9,675 bases of DNA from an uncultured Planctomycetaceae bacterium. GTDB taxonomy: Bacteria > Planctomycetota > Planctomycetia > Pirellulales > JACPPG01. The stretch's first letter is position 1. The number at the start of each line of letters is the position of its first letter. Positions 1 through 5,585 of this stretch are shown here, piece after piece. The notes beneath the pieces were generated by a model, which saw only the letters and a list, made by a program, of their open reading frames with translations, had not been told where the DNA came from and did not search any database. Location of the stretch: contig CAMFLN010000057.1 in assembly GCA_945957305.1 (NCBI GenBank), positions 1-9,675 of the forward strand, read 5' to 3'. The position numbers and the translations under genes were made by a program.

Positions 1-1
1 G

Positions 2-817
2 TTCACAGAGCATGGGATTAGCGACCATGGTCAGAGAAGGCGCAAACGCGTTGCTTTCAATCGCATTGCGCTCGAGCGCCGAGACCACGTCATTGGGGTC
101 GGAGAACTCGTCCGGCAGTCGTTGATCGATTATGGAGGATTCCCCACGCGGCGCGTGGACACAATTTACAACGGTGTCGATATCGATGCCTATTCACCAT
201 CTGCGGAAGATCGCAGAGCCGTACGGACCGCACTTGGCATTAAACCTCATGAGTTCGTCGTGATTCAGGTGGCGCGGATGTACCCGGTAAAAGACCACCT
301 GACTGCGATCAACGCCGTCGACCGGCTACGATCGCGTCAAGTCCCCGTTCGCTTATTGATTGTGGGAGACGGTCCGCTGGCGCCGGTAATTCGCCACACC
401 ATTAACGAGCGACGACTGAACGAATGGGTGTCACCCTTGGGCGTGCGCCATGACATACCGCTGCTACTCCGGGCGGCCGATGCCGGCTTATTGACCAGCA
501 TCAGCGAAGGAATCCCTCTCTCGCTTCTCGAGTCCATGGCGACCTGTCTGCCGGTCGTGTCAACTGAGGCAGGCGGTGTAGGTGAAATCGTTGAGCACAA
601 TTGCACCGGCTTGTTGGCACCAGTCGGCGACAGCGAAGCGGTGGCCGACGCGATTCAGCGATTGCACGGTGATGCCGTATTACGACGTCGGCTGTCGGAT
701 TCGGCACGAACACGTGTCCAGCAACGGTTCTCGCAGCTACAGATGTGCGAGTCCTATCGACGGCGTTACGTAAGCCAGGCACGGGGCCATGCGCATGCGT
801 TACATGCATGCGCATAA
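2..817 (+). CDS. Glycosyltransferase family 4 (GT-B fold), 5'-truncated by the window edge
   Basis: This is the C-terminal 271 residues of a GT4 (group 1) glycosyltransferase. The frame is open to the left edge, so the true start lies outside the window; the first in-window start-like codon (TTG at 122) falls mid-domain. Visible features, numbered on the fragment: an N-terminal-domain TEHG motif near residue 2, the interdomain IYNGVD around 55-60, the donor-binding ARMYPVKD segment near 91-98 with conserved Arg and Lys, VGDGP near 121, and the E-x7-E signature SEGIPLSLLE with Glu169 and Glu177. These motifs place it among retaining, nucleotide-sugar-dependent GT-B enzymes, most like capsule or exopolysaccharide transferases. 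Substrate cannot be read from sequence. The last residues (HAHALHACA) are encoded by a palindromic repeat and look like a non-conserved tail. It is first in a run of four glycosyltransferases, 39 bp ahead of the next. Confidence 0.93.
   Translation, partial: FTEHGISDHGQRRRKRVAFNRIALERRDHVIGVGELVRQSLIDYGGFPTRRVDTIYNGVDIDAYSPSAEDRRAVRTALGIKPHEFVVIQVARMYPVKDHLTAINAVDRLRSRQVPVRLLIVGDGPLAPVIRHTINERRLNEWVSPLGVRHDIPLLLRAADAGLLTSISEGIPLSLLESMATCLPVVSTEAGGVGEIVEHNCTGLLAPVGDSEAVADAIQRLHGDAVLRRRLSDSARTRVQQRFSQLQMCESYRRRYVSQARGHAHALHACA
789..815 (+). repeat. Perfect 9-bp inverted repeat overlapping the GT4 stop codon
   Basis: The arms ATGCGCATG (789-797) and CATGCGCAT (807-815) are perfectly complementary around a 9-nt loop. 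Each arm contains the palindrome ATGCGCAT. An alternative pairing, GCGTTA (797-802) with TAACGC (815-820), encloses the stop codon TAA (815-817). There is no immediate T-tract, so it is not a textbook intrinsic terminator. It may be an RNA stem that stabilises or attenuates the transcript between the two glycosyltransferase genes, or simply low-complexity sequence. Confidence 0.6.
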
Positions 818-850
818 CGCCATCGTCTTTGACTCATAGACGCTGACAAT

Positions 851-886
851 ACTCCTTTGCGCGTCACCACTCCTTTGCGCGTCACC
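851..886 (+). repeat. Exact 18-bp tandem duplication at the start of the GT2 gene
   Basis: The unit ACTCCTTTGCGCGTCACC occurs twice back to back, at 851-868 and 869-886, with no mismatch. Being 18 bp, it preserves frame and duplicates the peptide TPLRVT. Each copy contains an in-frame TTG (857 and 875), so the duplication also doubled a candidate start codon. An origin by replication slippage is likely. Confidence 0.95.
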
Positions 887-1849
887 GTAGTCATCCCGCT
901 TTATAACAAGGAACGTTATGTCGTACGCGCGCTAGAGTCAGTGCGTAGGCAAACACTCGCGGATATTGAAATATTCGTCATTGATGACGGATCAACGGAT
1001 CAAGGCCCGCACTTTGTCGAATCTTGCGATGATTCGCGCGTTCGACTCATTCGGCAGCCAAACCAAGGGCCCGGAGCAGCTCGCAATCGTGGTATTGAAC
1101 TCGCGACCGCTGAGTATATAGCCTTCCTCGATGCTGATGATTGCTGGAGGCCGGAGTATTTGGAACAGGGCGTGAAAGCGCTGGATTCTTTAGGTCCTGA
1201 TGTTGCCGCCCTGTCGTCAGGTTATCTGTTATATCCTTCAGGTAAGAGCACGGAGCCGCAATGGCGAAAGCGAGAGTTGGCTGACGGCGTGTACCGCGTG
1301 ACGAGTACGACGCCACCGGAACAAGTCGTCTACTTGCTGGCATATATGCTTCCCTGTACCACAATTGCCAGAACGACAGTAGTCAGGCGATATCACGGCT
1401 TTTATGCACAAAGCAAGTGCTTGTATGGCGAGGACTCCTACCTTTGGCTTCAGGTATTAATGAATGAGGCCGTTGCTATCCGCATGGGGGCGACTGTTGA
1501 GATTCATACCGAGGGGTCAGCTCTCAGCACTAGGAAATCCGTCCGTCCCGTCGAGCCGATGCTTACGGATAGTGCTCCGTTATTCGATAATTGCCCCATG
1601 GACCTTCGGAAGGTTCTGGGAGAAGTGCTCGCGCTTCGCGCGATCAAGACCGCATCGGTTCTTGGCTACTGGGGCCACTGGCGCAAAGGGCGGTGCCTAT
1701 TGCGTGAATTTGTGCCCGGCAACAATCCAGCCATGTGGCGACGTGCTTTGGGCCAACTTTGCGCCAGCCCTTTGGGATCGGCCGTTGGATCGAGCTGGCG
1801 AATGATCGATCGAGCGCGCACGTTTATGGAAAGACATCACCATGTTTAA
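857..1849 (+). CDS. Soluble glycosyltransferase family 2 (GT-A fold)
   Basis: This is a 330-residue inverting GT2-type transferase predicted to add a sugar from a nucleotide-sugar donor to a growing glycan at the cytoplasmic face. The N-terminal GT-A domain has VVIPLYN near residues 11-17, the nucleotide-binding IDDGSTD at 42-48, the acceptor-side GPGAARNRGI at 71-80 and the metal-binding LDADD at 91-95. The GED at 191-193 is the expected position of the catalytic base. No transmembrane segment is evident; the basic C-terminal third may be a membrane-surface or partner region. The start is uncertain: TTG 857 and TTG 875 are both in frame, lie in the two copies of an 18-bp duplication, and neither has a Shine-Dalgarno. 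TTG 875 gives MRVTVVIPLYN, closer to the usual family N-terminus. There is no in-frame ATG or GTG between the upstream in-frame TGA (830-832) and 857. The 3' end overlaps the next gene by 8 bp, which suggests translational coupling. Confidence 0.92.
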   Translation: MRVTTPLRVTVVIPLYNKERYVVRALESVRRQTLADIEIFVIDDGSTDQGPHFVESCDDSRVRLIRQPNQGPGAARNRGIELATAEYIAFLDADDCWRPEYLEQGVKALDSLGPDVAALSSGYLLYPSGKSTEPQWRKRELADGVYRVTSTTPPEQVVYLLAYMLPCTTIARTTVVRRYHGFYAQSKCLYGEDSYLWLQVLMNEAVAIRMGATVEIHTEGSALSTRKSVRPVEPMLTDSAPLFDNCPMDLRKVLGEVLALRAIKTASVLGYWGHWRKGRCLLREFVPGNNPAMWRRALGQLCASPLGSAVGSSWRMIDRARTFMERHHHV

Positions 1850-2990
1850 AACAGCCGCTGTACGGCAAACGTCGCGAGTGTTGGTCCATTTGATGGCTTC
1901 GCCGTTCTTCGGAGGCCCAGAACGGCAAGTACTTGGCATGGCTAATCATTTGGATCGTGCTTATCGCACCGTGTTCCTCTCGTTTGCCGAGCGCGGTTTG
2001 GCGGAGCCTTTTCTGCAAAAGGCGCGCGATGCGGGGCACGAGGCTCTTGCCCTGCGCCACAATGCCCCCCATTTCAAAGCGTGTGCACAAGAAATAACGG
2101 CGCATTTGCATGAGTTAAAGGCCGAAATACTCTGTTGCCATGGTTACAAGCCCGATTTGATCGGCTTGGCGGCAGCGAAGCTCGCCCGGATCCCCGTCAT
2201 AAGCGTCAGCCACGGCTGGACGAGCGCCACTTGGAAAGTACGGCTGAATGAATGCGCCGATCGACTCAGCCTCCATGGCATGAATCGAATTGTTTGTGTT
2301 TCCGAGGGGCAAGCACGAAAGGTCCGTGCTTGTGCCATTCCCCGTCACAAGATCACGGTCATCCATAACGCAATTGATCGCACGCGTTTTTCCCCGGAAA
2401 CCGCTGCAGACCCCACTGAGTTGCGTTCCCTCTTTCGAGGGAATGTGTCACAAGTTGTGATTGCGCTGGGAAGGCTTAGCCCCGAAAAGGGGATAGGCGA
2501 CCTAATCCGCGCTGCGACTCGCGTTGTATCTCAGCGACCTGATGTCGGCTTCGTCGTCTTTGGCGATGGTCCATTGAGCGGCGTGCTGAAACGGCAGATC
2601 GTTGCCGCCAACCTGCAACAGCGGTTTATCCTCGGCGGGTTCCGTTCGGACGTCGATCGTCTCCTTCCGCAGGCAGATCTCGTGGCGATCCCCTCGTATA
2701 CGGAAGGACTTCCCAATGTTGCCCTTGAGGCGCACGCGGCATCAGTTCCAGTCGTTGGAACCAACGTGGGAGGCATCCCAGAAGTTGTCATTGATCAGGT
2801 AACGGGACGACTGGTGCCCGCTGGTCATTACCAGGAACTCGGCGGAAATATCCTAGATCTGTTACACGACCACGACTTGAGACGCATGATGGGGGCACGT
2901 GGCCGTGAGCATATAGAAACCAGGTTCACATTTACAATGCATTGTCAGAAGTACGAACGGCTCTTCACCGAGATCCTGGGGCCGGCGTAG
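1842..2990 (+). CDS. Glycosyltransferase family 4 (GT-B fold), full length
   Basis: A complete 382-residue GT4 enzyme, the usual length for the family. The N-terminal Rossmann domain begins with VLVHLMASPFFGGPERQV (about residues 13-30), whose GGPERQ is the glycine-rich acceptor loop of this group. SHGW at 123-126 and CVSEG at 152-156 follow, then the interdomain IHNAID at 174-179. In the C-terminal donor domain, ALGRLSPEKG (208-217) carries the conserved Arg211 and Lys216, GDGP is at 241-244, and the E-x7-E motif is Glu288 to Glu296 in EGLPNVALE. The protein is cytosolic or peripheral at the membrane, and its sugar and acceptor are unknown. ATG 1842 lies inside the last codons of the preceding GT2 gene (8-bp overlap), so the two are almost certainly cotranscribed. 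The protein is a paralogue in type of the truncated GT4 at the left edge, consistent with sequential addition of two sugars. Confidence 0.95.
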   Translation: MFKTAAVRQTSRVLVHLMASPFFGGPERQVLGMANHLDRAYRTVFLSFAERGLAEPFLQKARDAGHEALALRHNAPHFKACAQEITAHLHELKAEILCCHGYKPDLIGLAAAKLARIPVISVSHGWTSATWKVRLNECADRLSLHGMNRIVCVSEGQARKVRACAIPRHKITVIHNAIDRTRFSPETAADPTELRSLFRGNVSQVVIALGRLSPEKGIGDLIRAATRVVSQRPDVGFVVFGDGPLSGVLKRQIVAANLQQRFILGGFRSDVDRLLPQADLVAIPSYTEGLPNVALEAHAASVPVVGTNVGGIPEVVIDQVTGRLVPAGHYQELGGNILDLLHDHDLRRMMGARGREHIETRFTFTMHCQKYERLFTEILGPA

Positions 2991-3066
2991 AAATGACACG
3001 GGGACACACTCCGCCGATTCTTTGCCAACAGGCAGAACCAACGTTCCCCTCTAACTTGCGCAACGC

Positions 3067-4212
3067 ATGAGTGACTACTCGGCAATAGTATTCTGGTCGT
3101 GCATCATTTGCGTACTATATCCGTACGTGGTATATCCAATCGCCATCTCCGCGGTTGCGGCCGTCCGGCCACGACGTCCACGTCGATCGACTGGCGAATG
3201 TCCTTCAATATCTGTAATTATCGCAGCATACAATGAAGCTAACAATATTGGTCGCCGTTTGGACGACCTGACAGACTCGATTGCCAAGTGGCCCGCTGCC
3301 ACTGAGATAATTGTGGTCTCAGATGGATCGACAGATGCCACCGCTGCAACCGTCATACGCTACGAAGCTCGCGGCGTTCGTCTGGTCGAAATGGTCGCCA
3401 ATCAAGGCAAGGCGGTCGCGCTGAACGTGGGAGCCGAACACGCGCGGTATGACGTCCTGGTCCTTGCTGACGCTCGCCAGACATGGAGTCCTTGTGCCAT
3501 CGAGCAATTGGTTCAGAATTTTAGCGATCCTTGCGTCGGCGCGGCAGGAGGAGAGTTGGTATTGCGCTGTCCGAACAACGCACTCGCTGGCGTAGGACTG
3601 TATTGGCGATTTGAGAAATGGCTGCGAAGAAAGGAAAGCGAGGTTCATTCCACCATTGGTGTTACGGGTGCGATTTGCGCCGTGCGCAAGTCCCTTTTTC
3701 CAGTACTGCCTGCCGGGACGATTCTTGACGACGTGTACTGGCCGCTCACCGTCGCCCTGCGTGGCTATAGGATTGTCCACGAACCACGCGCCCACGCATT
3801 TGATCAGCTACCCGAGCGGTCTGTCGATGAATTCCGTCGCAAGGTTCGTACGCTGAGTGGTAATTTGCAGCTTGTTCAGCGATTGCCCGCTGTGCTGCGA
3901 CCGTGGAAAAATCCACTCTGGATTCAATTCTGGTCGCACAAGCTAATGCGATTGGCTGTCCCTTGGGCGATGCTGATTTTGATTGTTTTGGGCATCTCAG
4001 AGGAGGGGCTGCTATATCGCGGCAGTCTATGCGTGCAACTCAGCATGTTGGTGCTGGCGGTTCCCAGTCTGTTAGGGATTCCACTTGGGCGAACGCGGAT
4101 CTGTTCTGCCCCCGCATCATTTCTCTTGCTAAATGCCGCCGCCTGGTGCGCTCCATGGGTTTGGGCGTCGGGATGCACGACCCGAATGTGGCATAAGCCA
4201 CGTTATGCGTAG
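3067..4212 (+). CDS. Membrane-embedded processive-type glycosyltransferase family 2
   Basis: A 381-residue GT2 with one N-terminal hydrophobic helix (about 6-32), a cytoplasmic GT-A domain, and about three C-terminal transmembrane segments (roughly 295-310, 318-340, 348-368). This is the layout of cellulose- or hyaluronan-synthase-like enzymes that polymerise or extrude a glycan. Motifs: SVIIAAYNE at 49-57, VVSDGSTD at 83-90, NQGKAVALN at 112-120, LADARQ at 133-138 at the usual D-x-D position, and the catalytic LDD at 220-222. In place of the Q-x-x-R-W of classical synthases there is RRKVRTLSGN at 257-266, as in a recognised bacterial GT2 subgroup. ATG 3067 is chosen because it precedes the first hydrophobic helix by only a few residues; no Shine-Dalgarno is visible. 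It lies 76 bp after the GT4 gene in the same direction, probably in the same operon. Product and donor are unknown. Confidence 0.93.
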   Translation: MSDYSAIVFWSCIICVLYPYVVYPIAISAVAAVRPRRPRRSTGECPSISVIIAAYNEANNIGRRLDDLTDSIAKWPAATEIIVVSDGSTDATAATVIRYEARGVRLVEMVANQGKAVALNVGAEHARYDVLVLADARQTWSPCAIEQLVQNFSDPCVGAAGGELVLRCPNNALAGVGLYWRFEKWLRRKESEVHSTIGVTGAICAVRKSLFPVLPAGTILDDVYWPLTVALRGYRIVHEPRAHAFDQLPERSVDEFRRKVRTLSGNLQLVQRLPAVLRPWKNPLWIQFWSHKLMRLAVPWAMLILIVLGISEEGLLYRGSLCVQLSMLVLAVPSLLGIPLGRTRICSAPASFLLLNAAAWCAPWVWASGCTTRMWHKPRYA

Positions 4213-4280
4213 AACCGAGCGGGCGCACCCGATCACGCGGTTGAGAAAGCCGAACAAGGTTACCCGATGCCTCACCGGGT
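4213..4280 (+). other. Tandem stem-loops after the GT2 stop codon (possible terminator or attenuator)
   Basis: Directly after the stop codon, AACCG (4213-4217) can pair with CGGTT (4238-4242) around an inner hairpin CGGG (4220-4223) with CCCG (4228-4231). A second stem, ACCCG (4262-4266) with CGGGT (4276-4280), follows. Neither is followed by a T-tract, and each stem is short enough to arise by chance. The position at the end of the glycosyltransferase run is the main reason to list them. Confidence 0.25.
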
Positions 4281-4474
4281 TGCTCTCTAGCGGTGCACCT
4301 TCAGTCTTTGATCGACGAGCCTTGATATCGGCGTGTTGACTGATTCGTGACTTTCCGAAGTAGTCGCTTGTCGTCGCAATCATGGCGGCCGTTTGTCATC
4401 GCCAGGTTAGCTCAATCCATAAAAACCGACCATTCCTTGTGATTTCGCAGTGCTAGGTAGAAGGGCCGCCAATA
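4281..4474. other. Intergenic region upstream of the EEP gene, possibly holding its promoter
   Basis: This is the rest of the 262-bp gap between the last glycosyltransferase and the EEP gene. I see no coding frame with family character, no tRNA and no repeat. The TTGTCA at 4393-4398 resembles a -35 box, but the hexamer 17 nt downstream (TCCATA) is a poor -10 match, so I do not call a promoter. The length alone makes a promoter for the EEP gene plausible. Confidence 0.4.
4459..4465 (+). promoter_or_regulatory. Likely ribosome binding site of the EEP gene
   Basis: AGAAGGG lies 9 nt ahead of ATG 4475. It is the only purine-rich Shine-Dalgarno-like sequence I find at a sensible spacing before any gene start in the window, and it supports that ATG as the start. 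Confidence 0.5.
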
Positions 4475-5482
4475 ATGCAGGTTCTATCCGCAAGAGTGAC
4501 CTCTGGTTTGTGCTGGCTGTACTTCCTAGCCGTTTGCAGCATCTGGGGTGTCATGGACGTGTGTGGCGATCGCTGGTGGTTTGCAACAGTAATGCTATAC
4601 GCACCGCGATGGATCTATTTGCTACCACAGGTAGGATTAGTGCCTCTATCGGCCTGGTGGCATCGGTGGTCGCTTATTCCGCTGGTACTTGGCAGCGTGG
4701 TCGTTGTAGTGCCAGTTATGGGATTCAATGTGCCTAGCTTGTGGTCGAAGGCGCGAGCCACCCGGAGCTTACGTGTCTTGACCTGTAACATTGCAGAGCT
4801 GGCAGAATGCCGTGAACGTCTTGCGCAGTTAGTAGTGCGCGAACAGCCGGATGTCGTTGCACTCCAGGAAGTTGGTTCGGTAAAGGAGTTTGCTTGGCCG
4901 GACGGCTGGCACGTAGAAAGACAAGGAAGCCAATTAGTAGCCTCTAGGTTTCCCCTAACCGACGTACAGAGCTCGTTTCGTCCAAGGCCGAATGATCGAT
5001 GGCCTCCGGTAAATGCACTTCGGTGTACGATCAATGCGCCCACGGGCGCGATTGTCTTCTGCAATGTGCATCTGATGACCCCCCGGCCAGGGCTCGAGCG
5101 CGTTCTGAACCGCTGGACGATCGTGAATCCGACTGAAAGCAGCATGCTATCGACGATCATCACGGAACGGCGGCAGGAGTCGCAAGTTCTGGAGAAATGG
5201 CTAGCGGCCGCATCGCCGTGTCAGATTGTTGCTGGTGATTTTAATCAGACGCCGGACAGCGCTATCTTCCGAGAATCATGGACGAGTCATTTTACAGACG
5301 CGTTCGCTGCGGTGTCGTGGGGCTACGGCTATACCAAGACAACTGTGAAACGCGCATTTCGATACGGCGCGAGAATTGACCACATCCTGTACGGCGGGCC
5401 ATATCGCTGTACCCACTGCTGGCTGGCTGAGGGTATTGGATCCGATCATTTGCCATTACTTGCGGACCTTGGCATGCCGTAG
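4475..5482 (+). CDS. Membrane-anchored endonuclease/exonuclease/phosphatase (EEP) family protein
   Basis: A 335-residue protein with about three N-terminal transmembrane helices (roughly 11-28, 37-58, 66-85) followed by a complete EEP domain. The family hydrolyses phosphodiester or phosphomonoester bonds in nucleic acids, phospholipids or inositol phosphates using divalent metal. The metal and catalytic residues are all present: Asn105 in LTCNIA, Glu132 in VVALQE, His199 in FCNVHL, Asp255 and Asn257 in AGDFNQTP, Asp302 in RIDHILYG, and the terminal Ser323-Asp324-His325 in GSDHLPL. The enzyme is therefore likely active. The domain should face the periplasm or exterior if the three helices are oriented N-in, but topology is uncertain. 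Its substrate cannot be inferred. It follows the glycosyltransferases by 262 bp in the same direction and ends within a terminator-like hairpin. A cell-surface nuclease or phosphodiesterase role is possible. Confidence 0.92.
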   Translation: MQVLSARVTSGLCWLYFLAVCSIWGVMDVCGDRWWFATVMLYAPRWIYLLPQVGLVPLSAWWHRWSLIPLVLGSVVVVVPVMGFNVPSLWSKARATRSLRVLTCNIAELAECRERLAQLVVREQPDVVALQEVGSVKEFAWPDGWHVERQGSQLVASRFPLTDVQSSFRPRPNDRWPPVNALRCTINAPTGAIVFCNVHLMTPRPGLERVLNRWTIVNPTESSMLSTIITERRQESQVLEKWLAAASPCQIVAGDFNQTPDSAIFRESWTSHFTDAFAAVSWGYGYTKTTVKRAFRYGARIDHILYGGPYRCTHCWLAEGIGSDHLPLLADLGMP

Positions 5483-5501
5483 ACCGCTACGGCATTTCTC
5501 T
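5474..5501 (+). terminator. Rho-independent terminator overlapping the EEP stop codon
   Basis: ATGCCGTAG (5474-5482) pairs perfectly with CTACGGCAT (5487-5495) around the tetraloop ACCG, and the stem is followed at once by a pyrimidine tract reading TTCTCT (5496-5501). A 9-bp uninterrupted stem with a 4-nt loop and a T-rich tail meets the usual criteria, though the tract is interrupted by C residues. The stop codon TAG (5480-5482) forms the top of the left arm. It separates the EEP transcript from the cytochrome pair downstream. Confidence 0.7.
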
Positions 5502-5526
5502 GACGGAGGGCTGGCGCGTCGAACTG

Positions 5527-5549
5527 AATGCCGGGAATCGTCAGGCATT
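5527..5549 (+). repeat. Short stem-loop in the leader of the cytochrome gene
   Basis: AATGCC (5527-5532) and GGCATT (5544-5549) can form a 6-bp stem with an 11-nt loop. It lies between the preceding terminator and the likely start of the cytochrome gene. It could be part of the leader, a degenerate copy of the terminator stem (both contain GGCATT), or chance. Confidence 0.3.
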
Positions 5550-5585
5550 GCCTCACAGATAACCTTGTTAGCACACGCACACATC

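Noticed and set aside
2448..2460. Inverted repeat TCACAAGTTGTGA inside the second GT4 gene.
   Set aside because: It lies in the coding region, and 6-bp arms of this kind are expected a few times by chance in a window of this size.
4393..4421. Possible sigma-70 promoter TTGTCA with 17-nt spacer ahead of the EEP gene.
   Set aside because: The -10 hexamer TCCATA matches the consensus at only two positions.
4615..5163. A 182-residue minus-strand frame inside the EEP gene.
   Set aside because: It is antisense to a gene with a complete catalytic motif set, and its own translation is Ser/Thr/Arg-rich with no recognisable motif.
5376..5585. Upstream extension of the cytochrome reading frame to ATG 5376.
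   Set aside because: It would overlap the EEP gene by about 107 bp, cross the terminator hairpin, and place a long tail without domain character ahead of the export signal.
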